Of a DNA stretch of 64,000 bases, positions 20,775 to 30,282 are shown piece by piece (position 1 is the stretch's first letter; every line of letters starts with the position of its first letter). The notes beneath the pieces were generated by a model, which was given only the letters and a program-made list of their open reading frames with translations, did no database searches and was not told the DNA's origin. Both the position numbers and the translations under genes were made by a program. The stretch is from Sphaerulina vaccinii (lineage: Eukaryota; Ascomycota; Dothideomycetes; Mycosphaerellales; Mycosphaerellaceae). The stretch is from the NCBI GenBank assembly GCA_022570795.1, contig JAKUDP010000011.1, positions 1,426,001 through 1,490,000 on the forward strand, given 5' to 3'.

Positions 20775-21284
20775 TCAATCATCCATGCTCTCCCACAGCT
20801 CAACAACATACGTCCAGCGCAACCCCCGAGAGCCCTGGCATGGTGGCATTTTGAAAAACACTTTACGCGGCACATCGTACTCATATCTTGCTCTCCAAGC
20901 GCCTCCAATGGCGTCCATCTTTCGGCTGCATTCCCATCGATTGTAACCCCATCGAACGAGATCGTCTGAACTCACCATATCGACAAAGATCTCCTTCAGC
21001 AACTTTCGATGTTGCGCACCGATGAGCTCCAGAAACCGGCCTGCTGCATAGTCGCTGAGGAATTTGAAGTGGCCGAGAGAATAGTACTCTTTGGCAAATC
21101 GCGCTCGTCCTCGCTGATTGATCTGGAGGATTGTGGGCGTCCGGCGTCCGGCAGACATCAAGATCGTGCCTGATGCATCTGGGCTTGAGCGCATCTCCTT
21201 TACCAGAGCATCAGACGTGAGTTTGCGGATTTCATCGTAGAGTTCTTGCGGAAGGGAATCAAGGAGTCCACGAAGGTCGGCCAT
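20775..21284 (-). CDS. LPQELYDEI-family protein, copy 2
   Basis: 169 residues from the ATG at 21284 (MADLRGLLDSLPQELYDEI), chosen because it aligns with the starts of copies 1 and 3; an in-frame ATG 12 codons upstream (21320) is less likely. The second block is RRTPTILQINQRGRARFAKEYYS, followed by GRFLELIGAQHRKLL. It has a shorter linker than copy 1 (about 25 residues fewer). The C terminus includes a Trp/Arg-rich segment (GAWRARYEYDVPRKVFF). Same orientation as copies 1 and 3, consistent with tandem duplication. Confidence 0.65.
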   Translation of the reverse strand: MADLRGLLDSLPQELYDEIRKLTSDALVKEMRSSPDASGTILMSAGRRTPTILQINQRGRARFAKEYYSLGHFKFLSDYAAGRFLELIGAQHRKLLKEIFVDMVSSDDLVRWGYNRWECSRKMDAIGGAWRARYEYDVPRKVFFKMPPCQGSRGLRWTYVVELWESMDD

Positions 21285-21750
21285 CTTTGTTGGTGAAATA
21301 ATTGAGCAAGAACAGTTCATCTTTCAAGCAAAGTAGGTAACTCTGAGAGATCACGAATCTGCCAGAGACCACTGGATATAGACACGACTCACGCATGGCA
21401 AACAAGAAGTTTCGGGCAAGTCCTTATTCAAGATGGCCAGACGATCGAGGGCTGTTCTTTGACATTCTCTTCCTCAATCTGGACATCCCTCTCATCACAT
21501 TTGACTGGAAGCTCTACGATGCGTTCTGGAAATGCACTCCATTGGATTTTTCTCCCGAACAGAGCCCATCTGAAGTCCAGAGCACATTTCTCGATATCCG
21601 TTATCTCAACGCGAGCTCTTTGCCAGTAGCCTCCACTACGCTACTATCACAATTCCATGAGATGTAGTATTGAGCCACTCAAAGCTTCCTCCAAGCTCTC
21701 GGCCTTCTGCTCAACAAGACAATATGTCTGGTTCGACACCTCAACGCAGC
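21285..21750 (+). other. intergenic; weak plus-strand frame 21395-21667
   Basis: Between copies 2 and 3. A 90-codon plus-strand frame with an ATG (MANKKFRASPYSRWPDD) has no recognised domain and lies opposite the family genes. Coding status is doubtful. Confidence 0.25.
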
Positions 21751-22353
21751 TCAGAAGTCCGACAAATCGAAGGTGGCAGTCTGAGGACCCGCTGGCCACG
21801 CAAAGCATATCTTGGACGCGACTTCTTCCCCGTACTTTGGACCCCATGCCTCCATGATAGCCAACTTGCGAGCCCTATGGACTACGCCCGGCCATCTCAC
21901 TTGTTCTTCGAGGTCAACGGTCATGGCTCGCCGTAGCATACCTCGCTGCTCCGCGCCTATGGTCTCAAGAAATCTCTCCGTTATGTGCTTGTCGAGGAAT
22001 CGGAACTGTCCAGAGCCAAAGTAACGTACACCATACTTCCAGCGTGTTCGTTGGTCGATGTGAAGGATCTTTGGTATGCGGTAGTACTCGTCACTGACTA
22101 CGACGAGTGTCCGGCACTTTCCTGCATGTGCTTCAGCAACGCCGTCTGTGACCCAGATACGGCATTTTCCGCACAGTGCAGGCAAGCACTGGTAGGCTGT
22201 CTGTCGTGTCTTGCAGAAGGTTGGATGTTTGCGCTGGCTACATGGCCACATAGTATTCTCCAAGGCACAAAAAGTCAGCTCTCGGATGCCGTCGTAAAGC
22301 TCTTGCGGGAGAGCTTCGAGGTGTTCGCGAAGAATTGCTGTGTCGTCAGCCAT
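21751..22353 (-). CDS. LPQELYDEI-family protein, copy 3, with Cys-rich insertion
   Basis: 200 residues from the ATG at 22353 (MADDTAILREHLEALPQELY). The first block matches copies 1 and 2. The linker is longer and contains several cysteines (FCKTRQ, QCLPALCGKCRIW, AGKCR), which could form a small metal-binding or disulfide unit absent from the other copies. The second block is YYRIPKILHIDQRTRWKYGVRYF, then RFLETIGAEQRGMLRRAMTVDLEEQ. It has the strongest second block in the cluster. The frame continues upstream to 22554 but lacks homology there. Confidence 0.65.
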   Translation of the reverse strand: MADDTAILREHLEALPQELYDGIRELTFCALENTMWPCSQRKHPTFCKTRQTAYQCLPALCGKCRIWVTDGVAEAHAGKCRTLVVVSDEYYRIPKILHIDQRTRWKYGVRYFGSGQFRFLDKHITERFLETIGAEQRGMLRRAMTVDLEEQVRWPGVVHRARKLAIMEAWGPKYGEEVASKICFAWPAGPQTATFDLSDF

Positions 22354-22999
22354 CCTTGGAACCCGGGTCTGGGTGGTGTCTGCACGTTGGTAGCTTGCCG
22401 GACGGCCTAGTCTTTTTGAGGGACATAAGAGAAAGACTGGAAGTTTGCTGATCATACAGTCCCGGGACACAACCGCGCACGATGTAGATGGACTGTATGA
22501 GACACATGCTTGAGACGAGCTTGACTGCGACAACCTCGGACCTTGTCGAGACAAGACCTAACAACCGGAGTCTGGCGGACAAAGGCAACTATGAAACTTC
22601 TCGCTTCGACAATAGCGGGTCTTCCTTCCTTCTGGAAGTGCCACGGCAATCTGTCTACATGCCGCCGGCGTGGTGCCTTGCTCGTCTACGAGACCACTAT
22701 CAGGCACTATCATTTGGTCTTCGATGCTCAGCGCAAACCTCCACCATGACCTCACCACTCTCAATTCTCCCGACTCACGCTCTGAGAGGACAACTTGCCG
22801 AACCTCCCACAAGTGTCTCATGTCATGCCCAAGAAATCTTGATCTAATGTCACCAGCCTCGACATGGCACCGTCTAGTCACCGGAGGTCCTCTAGAGCGG
22901 CCCACGATGCCATCCCGAATGCCAGCCAGGAGTCTGGAGTAAACCATATAGCCATGACCGGTATACCATATTTGATATCGAAGGCCTTGACGGCAGCAT
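22354..22999. other. intergenic region upstream of copy 3
   Basis: About 650 bp. Carries a variant of the conserved upstream block at about 22,519-22,560 (GCTTGACTGCGACAACCTCG). The remainder is probably decayed 3' sequence of copy 4; no continuous family similarity is readable. Confidence 0.4.
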
Positions 23000-23248
23000 T
23001 CATGGGCAGTGCGTTTTCCGGTCAAAACGCGCAGTACTATAGTACTGCTCCGCGTGCTGGAGTCGTCTCTTTCGGTCAATGTGGAGGATCTTGGGAGTAT
23101 GAAACTCGTCGTCTATGAGCAAGGCTTCGAATCCTACTGGTCACACATCGGATTCAAGGGCCATGAAGGTGAGGTCGTAAGTATCGTCGAAGAGCTCTTG
23201 TGATAGACGCTCGAGGTACTTGCGAAGTACTGCGCTGTCTGAAGCCAT
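23000..23248 (-). pseudogene. LPQELYDEI-family relic, copy 4
   Basis: The ATG at 23248 opens MASDSAVLRKYLERLSQELF, an obvious match to copies 1-3, but a TGA at 23141-23143 stops it after 35 codons. The same frame resumes with EFHTPKILHIDRKRRLQHAEQYY, the second family block, before another TGA at 23000-23002. The distal third (xxFLxxIGAxQR) is not recognisable. No intron with acceptable signals would bypass the first stop. The gene has therefore decayed after duplication, unless the stop is a sequencing error. Confidence 0.7.
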
Positions 23249-23847
23249 GTTGACTAGCTTTCCTGGAGACCTTTGCTTTGGCAGTGCTAACAGCTTGCCA
23301 GCGACGAGTCTCGGGTAGATGTACCAGAAGTTTGCTGAACCAAGAGACATCACTTCGCACGACACGAAACCACCACGCAGGACACTCAATCTGAGACCAG
23401 ATTCACTGCGACATTGCCGAAACTTGCTTGCGGCATTCCTGAGACATGATCTACCTGATGCACTGTACGGACAAAGTGAGCCTCGACGTAAAGAACAGTT
23501 GAAATGACAAGAAGGCCGCACCCACCCTTCATCAGCATCTCCTCCATCATAACACTATACGCCTTCGATTCAGTACTGTATACTTCTCTATATGCCTATC
23601 GACACGCCGCTCTTTCCTGGCCTTCGAAACTCTACATGAGCGTCTGCGGAAGGAGCGCCAGCAGTGTGAATCATACAGCAATCTTGCCCTTCGGGAGTCT
23701 AGCTGGAGTGACTTGGACAAGGCCCTTGATCAAGCGGAGTGTGAGCGCATCTCGTTCGTGATCCGCTAGCTGGATGTCATCGACGTGGAGCTTTCCCGAC
23801 TCAAGCTACTCCACGTGGAGTAGGACATGGTTCATCGCCGCTGTTAG
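23249..23847. other. intergenic region upstream of copy 4
   Basis: Includes a third version of the conserved block at about 23,401-23,455 (ATTCACTGCGACATTGCCGA, later GACATGATCTAC). No gene recognised in the remaining 400 bp. Confidence 0.35.
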
Positions 23848-24290
23848 GTGCAAGACGTACGTGAACTCGATTACGGAAAGATCGAGCGTGTTGGTTCGAC
23901 AATGCGTGTTCCATTCATCTGCGCCTGGTCGAAGATCACCCTGCACAATCGCACACTCTGTGCGAAGCACGATGCTCTGGTCATCTCTATGCCAGCACTA
24001 TACCACCTGAGGGTCCACCAGAAGACACACATCGCCCCACATCGGTGCGGTTACGGCAAATCCTGCTCGGCACCTTGGGACGTATAGGTCCACAGAAAGA
24101 CACATATCGCGCCGAACAAGTGTGATTATGACAGCTGCACCAAATCATTTTCGATACCTTCCCAGAATCCTTCTATATATATCACTTCAAGACTCTCTAT
24201 ACGCTTTGCGGGCTCTTCGGTGGCAAGTCGCGATGATGATGCGAGTGGGGCTAGGCAGCCAGTAGGTCCGTAAACTTCACTTTCAGCAAC
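23848..24290 (+). pseudogene. relic of a C2H2 zinc-finger array
   Basis: One frame, broken by a TAG at about 24,085, contains two degenerate copies of a zinc-finger-like unit: HLRVHQKTHIAPHRCGYG then VHRKTHIAPNKCDYDSCTKS. The spacing of VHxKTHIAPxxC resembles the H-x3-H-linker-C transition between adjacent C2H2 fingers. At DNA level the units are an imperfect direct repeat of about 80 bp (around 24,010-24,045 and 24,088-24,125). No start codon with a clean upstream region and no further fingers were found. Confidence 0.35.
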
Positions 24291-24500
24291 ACTTTGAGGA
24301 CGACGCTCGTGAAGAATTATGTCACCTAGGCAACCTCCACGAAACTTGAACCTCAACTTCGGCATCCTGACCTCGAGACATACTACATCCTTAACACGAT
24401 CACACCCAAATCACTTGCAAACATTACCAGCCATTAAGAACACTCCGACCTCAGTCGACTCAACTCAACACAACACAACACAACACAAGCGAAAGCCACA

Positions 24501-24977
24501 ATGTCGAACACCCTTCTTACCATCCTGGAGCTCCTCGAGTCTCTCCCAGAAGAGCTTCGCGACGAGATCAAGAAGCTCACCATGGCTGCCCTCAAACAGG
24601 ACTTCAAACAAGGACCTCTTCAGCAGGTCATCATCATCAACAAGTACTACCTCCCGCCAAAGCTCCTTCAAGTTTCTCCAGAGCTCCGACTGGAGTTCAG
24701 CAACATATACTACAACAAGAACTTCACTGTCTGCGCCTGTAAGCTCGGCCAACAGTTTATGCCATTTCTCGCTGAGGCGCAGCGCCGCACTGGTCGACAT
24801 TACTTTCCTGTTGCTACGGTCATCCGTAAGACATCACTGCCATCTCACTGTTGAGTGTAACTAATCGTGCTTCCAGGATGTCCATTCACTCGATCGGGAG
24901 ATGTCACTAAGATGCTGCAGCTCTGTGACAAGTTGGGTCCAGAGGCTGTGGTGTTGGACCTTGACTATCTAAGATGA
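24501..24977 (+). CDS. LPxEL-family protein, copy 5 (plus strand)
   Basis: Two exons, 24501-24825 and 24877-24977, with a 51-nt intron (GTAAGA...CTAAT...TTCCAG); 141 residues. The first block is LLESLPEELRDEIKKLTMAAL; the second is YYLPPKLLQVSPELRLEFSNIYY, followed by GQQFMPFLAEAQRR. After splicing the tail reads VIRCPFTRSGDVTKMLQLCD through VVLDLDYLR. It is the most compact member and the only spliced plus-strand one. The 5' UTR contains a CAACA pentanucleotide run (about 24,465-24,488). Confidence 0.65.
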
Positions 24978-25529
24978 GACGAGGAATGGAGATGTGTCTG
25001 CGGAAAGAAGGGGTTTGATGAAGGATTGCAAAAGGATGATGGAACAGAGATACACATGGCGAAAGAACTCAAGACTGCGTAGGCTGCCAGATTGACCTGA
25101 GGAATCAGCTCATGTCACAGCAAGCTGCGAGATGACTACGCCTTTGAACGAGAAGACAACGGAGTCCGAAGGCAATGGTCTTGACTGGAGACAGACTGGG
25201 TGTGGCTTGCCCATATGCTCGGGTTGAGTGCATATATGTTACAGTATCACAAACAGCATCAGCTCAAATGGAATGAGAATGATCTGCCTCTCGATCCGGC
25301 AAGTGGAATGCTAATACAACATAAGTACTCCAAACAGGATCGATCGCCAGGTACTGACATAGCTCCATGGACTTTATAGTAGCTGCTTATCTCCACAACT
25401 TCTAAGCTTTAAGCGAGCGTCAGCTCACATAAATCAAGCTTCAATCTTCAGCCATTGCCGTCCTCTTCTAAGCATCATCCTCAGGATCAGAACACCGTAA
25501 AACGCTATACTACAAAGATACCAGCAACG
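24978..25529. other. intergenic region
   Basis: About 550 bp between two plus-strand genes. No domain-bearing frame. Presumed terminator of copy 5 and promoter of the DUF1993 gene. Confidence 0.4.
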
Positions 25530-26084
25530 ATGTCCTCCACCACGCCAGAAACCCAAGTCTACGACATCACAATCCCACTCTTCACAAAACGCATCCAACA
25601 ACTACGCCACTACATTTCCAAATCTGAACAATGGTGCAAAGAAAACTCCAAAGACCCTTCGACTCTCATCTCAGCAAGAATCTACGAAGATATGCGACCT
25701 CTAGCCTTCCAAATCCAAACCTGCTATAGGATGGTGATCTATCTATACACTACTCTGAACATCCATACTTCGGATCTCAAGTATACGAGAGATAATCCTC
25801 CTCCAATCGTGGAGACATTGCCAGATTTGTATAAGCAGCTCGATGAAGCTGAAGCTTTGCTTGGAGTGGCGAAGAGGGAGGATTTTGAGGGGAAGAGAGA
25901 TGAGAAGGTTAAGTTTGGTCCTCCTGGTAGAGGTATCGAGTGGGACTTTACTGGGTTGAGTTTTGTGCAGGACTTTGTGTTGGTGAACTTCTTCTTCCAT
26001 AGTACGACTGCTTATAACATCTTGAGGATGCAGGGTGTTCCGCTGGGGAAGCTGGATTTCTTAGGAAAGGTCGGATTGAACTGA
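25530..26084 (+). CDS. DUF1993 family protein
   Basis: Intronless, 184 residues from the ATG at 25530 (MSSTTPETQVYDITIPLF). Matches the DUF1993 pattern throughout: VYDITIPLFTKRIQQLRHYI, DPSTLISARIYEDMRPLAFQ, IQTCYRMVIY, DFEGKRDEKVKFG, the strongly conserved DFVLVNFFFHSTTAYNILR, and LGKLDFLG at the end. Members adopt a four-helix DinB-like fold and occur in bacteria and fungi; their biochemical role is not known. The gene is convergent with the short-chain dehydrogenase, only 44 bp apart, so the 3' UTRs probably overlap. Confidence 0.85.
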   Translation: MSSTTPETQVYDITIPLFTKRIQQLRHYISKSEQWCKENSKDPSTLISARIYEDMRPLAFQIQTCYRMVIYLYTTLNIHTSDLKYTRDNPPPIVETLPDLYKQLDEAEALLGVAKREDFEGKRDEKVKFGPPGRGIEWDFTGLSFVQDFVLVNFFFHSTTAYNILRMQGVPLGKLDFLGKVGLN

Positions 26085-26128
26085 GCTTGGAACAGAGCAG
26101 ATGGTCTGATTGAAGGTCGATAGTATCA

Positions 26129-27075
26129 CTACAACTTCTCCTTGCTTTGGCCCTTTCTCCTACTTCTGTAACCACTAAGCGTAGCACCACCATCAATCTC
26201 CAACACATTTCCAGTCATATGCGCAGCCCCACGACTAGCCAAGAACAACACCAACCCACCAAAATCATCCGGCTTTCCAACTCTCCCGGACGGCTGTCCA
26301 GAGACCAGCGTATCAAGCGCAGACTCCATTCCAAAAGCCGTCATTCTCGACGGGAAAACTCCAGGGCACACACAGTTGACTGTAACATGATCTGGCATCA
26401 ACTTACTCGCCTGACCCTTCGACAAATGAATACAGGCAGCTTTAGATGGTCCGTAAGAGAAAGTTCCAGTTCCTGGGGCTGCGAGACCGCCTTCTTCGCC
26501 GACTGTGACGTCTACGGTTGTGATACCTGCCATGGAGGCGATGTTGATCACTCGGGAAGGGTTGTCTGCGGTGGCGTTCTTCTTGAGCAGGGAATCGAGG
26601 CCGACTGTTGTGTAGAAGATGGATTTGACGTTCAGAGCCATGAGTTTGTCCCAGCCGGATTCGGGGAAGTCGTCGTATGGTGCTCCCTGGTAAGAAGATC
26701 AGTAATCATGTCATACATACGAAACCTCGGGGAGATGTGACTTACCCAAGTAGCACCACTGTTATTCAACAGCACAGTAAGTCTATCAGTCTTCTTCTTA
26801 ACTTCCTCACAAAGTGCCATGCAACCAGCTTTATCTTTGAGATCTGCGACAATGTAATCACACTTTCCAGGTCCAAGTTTGTTAAGTCTGGCAGCAGTTT
26901 CCTCAAGTTGGCTCTTCTTTCGGCTTGCAATAATCACGTATGCTCCGTTCTGAATGAAGGCTTGAGCTCCCATTTCGCCTAGACCGGTGGCTCCGCCGGT
27001 GACTAGGACGACATGGTTGCTGAAGTCGAAGAGGTTGCTGACTGCCAAGTTGGCGCTGTGCGATGCGTGGGCCAT
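26129..27075 (-). CDS. short-chain dehydrogenase/reductase
   Basis: Two exons, 26746-27075 and 26129-26686, with a 59-nt intron (26687-26745, GTAAGT...TTACCAG); 295 residues. Classical SDR features in order: cofactor motif TGGATGLG (about residues 26-33), an adenine-binding aspartate in VADLKD, NNSG in place of NNAG, the catalytic Ser region (INIASMAG), YGPSK holding the Tyr and Lys, and NCVCPGVFPSRM after the active site. An SRK after the second strand suggests NADP(H) use. The closest functional groups are carbonyl or 3-oxoacyl reductases; the substrate is unknown. The C-terminal tail (SRRKGQSKEKL) lacks a canonical peroxisomal SKL. Confidence 0.85.
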
Positions 27076-27872
27076 ATTGACTGATAGATCTAATGTGTCT
27101 TGTGAGATGAATAGAATGATGTTTGGTGAGAGTAGGAGATGAGGTTGATATGGTGATACTTGCTAACCTTGGGCCTCGGCATGTGTGAGCATTGCCCGCA
27201 GGTGGCTTATATCTCTGGGTAGTCAGCCTGTCCATACCTTGAAGCACTCGCACACTGTCAGGGACCAGGTCGTAGTATACAGGTGTATCACATCACTCCG
27301 ATATGAAATACTCTGGTTCGAACGTAGTTGTCGATGTCAGGTGGAAAAGTCTCTAGTCTTGCTGCGCAAGAAAGAAGCCAAGAGTCTCAATAGCCGACAG
27401 TTGCCGCTGTAGTTCTATAGGCAATCTCCGATCTGTCACCACTTCCTTCTATTCGCAACAACACTCACAGTCGTGAAGCTCATCGAGTTTATCTTCCCAG
27501 ACGACGCGCAAAGTGGATGGGAGATCCAGGGGTCACAGTGATCAGCGGACACCACCAGGCAACTGGTAGATGCCGCTCATGTTCCTGGCTAAGAGGGAGT
27601 TATCTCGTCCACGATCTGTCCATTTGAGCAGAGATGGACTGCTCAATGCGGCATCCAGGCCACAGCCGCTGTGCAGCCCAGACACAAGACTACCATGGCT
27701 TCCTGATGCTCTATAGCTCAGCGTGACAAGAGCGAACAAAGCTTGTTCTCTTACTCGATCAAACGACATCAGGAAAGCTAATGCGAGCAGCAAGCCCGTC
27801 CTGTTGCCAGGCTCTGGTCCTTCGACTTGTACGGCTTCCTTCAATTGTTTGGCCCGCGAGATTGTCAGCTCT
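27076..27872. other. intergenic region between divergent genes
   Basis: About 800 bp between the SDR gene and the hydrolase-ankyrin gene, expected to carry both promoters. The plus-strand frame of the next gene is open from 27723 but its first ATG is 27873. Nothing else recognised. Confidence 0.4.
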
Positions 27873-29901
27873 ATGGCTTCTGACGTCGAGACTTATCACA
27901 AGCTGGAGTGCAGCATCGCAGGCTATGACAATGCTAGACAGCACAATGGCGATCAACATACGCATGGCTCGCACACAAACAACGATCACACAATGACCAT
28001 GGGTGACCAGGCACAGCAGTATCATGGCAGCATAGCTGGAGGTGTTCATCACCACTACTATCAGGAGGCATGGGCGAAGAGAGAGTCTGACGTGGAATCC
28101 GTGCGAACATCTCGTGTCGATAGTGTTCAAGCATTTCGTGCAGAGACCGTACAGGCATCTTGTGTAGATACGGTGCAGGTGGCCTCAGCCTACACCGCGC
28201 AAAATGTCTTGAAGGTGATCGCAGATCCCGGAAACAGGACAGAGGTGGAGTAAGTGCAAGTCCTACGCAACGATGGTTTTTTGCTGACAGCTGTGCCTAG
28301 TATTGTCGCTGTCCATGGACTCAACTCCACGAATACCGCTTCCGACGCGGAGTCGACGTGGACTAAAGGAGACAAGATGTGGCTACGAGACTTTATACCC
28401 CAGAAACTGGATACTGCTAGGATCATGATCTTCGGCTACAACGCCAACGTAGCTTTCGAAAAGTCTGCGCGCGGCGTTCTTCAACAAGCTCACCATCTGC
28501 TCGAATGCGTACATCACAAGCGCAGACGTGCAAGCCGCAGACCTGTCATCTTCATTGCACACAGTCTCGGTGGTATAGTCGTCAAGAGGGTATACTCGAC
28601 CATTTTTCGCTTTGGCGCTCACTGCTAACAATGCGTTACAGGCATTGGTCGAGGCCAACGTGGTCCCAAGGTATAAGTCCATCCGTGAGGCTACGTACGG
28701 TATAGTCTTCTTCAGCACGCCGCATCAACCGGCGAACCCGGGTCTCTTGGCAAGATCGCATCAAAGATCGCACAGGCTACGATGCCCGATCCTAGGAGAC
28801 TAGCTTTCTTGATGCATTGGAGAATGACAGCCTATTCACAAACACCACGTTTGAAGATTTTCGTTCCCAACTGGAGGAGTACACCGTCATCAGCTTCTAT
28901 GAGACCCAAACTCTACCACACATTGACATAGTAGGTCGAGAACAAAGGCCCGTTGTGGCGCGCGCTGACTATCGCTCCTGCAGATCGTGGACCGTCAGTC
29001 AGCCAGTCTTGGCTTGAGCTCAAACCGTGATATAGCAATTCCTGTCGGCCTGGATCATCACAGCATATGCAAGTTTAACAGCCAGCACGATGATACATAC
29101 GAGCGGGTGGAAGATGAGATTATTGATTTGGTCAATGAAGCCATTGCGCGTGCACCTTCTCCAGGTATCGCTTCTCCGGCTTCACCTGGCTCTAGTATCA
29201 CGCCTCTGGAGAGTCCTCCACTCCTCCTGTCCCACATTCCGAGCTCCGAGCAAGGTCTTGGACTGCTGCACGCCGAACCGAGCATGTCAGCTCTTTCTCT
29301 GGCGGACGCGGCTGAACAGCGCCCAGCTTCCATGATCTCTGATTCCAGCGAAAGCCTCGATCGTCGTTACTCTAACGCTGCGCCATCCACAGCTTTCACC
29401 AGCGACACAAGCATTGATGGCCGCAGTATTCATTCCCAAGCAACAGCAATGGCGTCGCCGCGGCTCGCATCCTCTATCAAAATGAATCTCAAAGACACCC
29501 AAGGCAAGAACTTACGAGCAGCAGCTGCTGAAGGCAAAAAGGACATCGTCAAACGTCTGCTAGAACGAGGTGCTCCTATCGACAACAGCAGTGTCTGGGA
29601 CGGCTACACCGCGCTAGCAGATGCTGCACTCCACGGGCAAGAAGCCATCGTCGAGCTTCTACTGAAAGAAGGAGCTGATCCGGCTTTCCAATGCATCTCC
29701 ACTGCAAAGAAGTTCGGCAGTAAGGAGAACACACCACTCTCGCTAGCGGCTGGCAAGGGACATCTGGGTTGCATCCGATTGCTGCTGGAGGCTCATCAGT
29801 ACTCGACACAGGATCTCAATGATGCTTATCGCGCAGCAAGATACAAGATCAGGTCGGATGCGATCAAATTAATTCAGGAGAATGGTGGTGGTCTGTACTG
29901 A
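27873..29901 (+). pseudogene. SesB-like alpha/beta hydrolase with ankyrin repeats, frame-damaged
   Basis: From the ATG at 27873 (MASDVETYHKLECSIAGYDN). Introns at 28250-28300, 28590-28641 and 28931-28983 have good signals. Layout: an N-terminal Gly/Asn/His/Gln segment with two DxAxQxxG pseudo-repeats; four 8-residue repeats; a hydrolase domain (IVAVHGLNSTN, FGYNANVAF, nucleophile elbow IAHSLGGIVVKRALV, FFSTPHQ); a linker; and three ankyrin repeats (e.g. VKRLLERGAPIDNS). Hydrolases of this SERAC1/SesB kind sit at the N terminus of fungal NLR-type proteins. The conserved segment LGKIASKIAQATM...LAFLDALEND lies in three frames, implying single-base deletions near 28,744 and 28,807. No intron explains both. 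Either a decayed gene or an assembly error. Confidence 0.7.
28092..28187 (+). repeat. 24-bp tandem repeat, four units, in coding frame
   Basis: Four degenerate 24-bp units starting at 28092, 28116, 28140 and 28164 encode an octapeptide pattern (VESVRTSR, VDSVQAFR, AETVQASC, VDTVQVAS). The spacing suits a heptad-like helix linking the N-terminal segment to the hydrolase domain. Confidence 0.8.
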
Positions 29902-30282
29902 GTGGGAATCCATCTGTTTCACATATGGGAGAAGCTTTTGTACTATGAGCATCCAGAGACATTGTTACGAGTTGACGAATCGAGTCAGATCTCCTTTTCG
30001 CCTTCTGCCCGATTCCAAGTGCTTGCGTGTTACCATTGCAGCGACCTCACTCGCTATGCGTGTCACTCTGGTACCGAGAGTCAGGCGCCCTTCTCTTTAA
30101 ATCGAACACAAGCGATCACTTGGCTCTTTGCTCTGCTTCTCAGGTCAATGTGCATCTGTGGTGTTGCTAATGAGCTCCAATCCTCAATCTCTACACACAG
30201 TAGAACGTCAACCCCCTGCTGCAAGAACTTGCGTCTTACCTGTCCCCAGCACAGTTCTCCACGTATGCCTTCCTTTTCGGGG
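29902..30282. other. intergenic region between converging genes
   Basis: About 380 bp between the stops of the hydrolase-ankyrin gene and family copy 6. No feature recognised. Confidence 0.35.

Noticed and set aside
22558..23079. Minus-strand frame of 173 codons overlapping copy 4
   Set aside because: In a different frame from the family blocks, non-family sequence and Arg-rich shadow composition.
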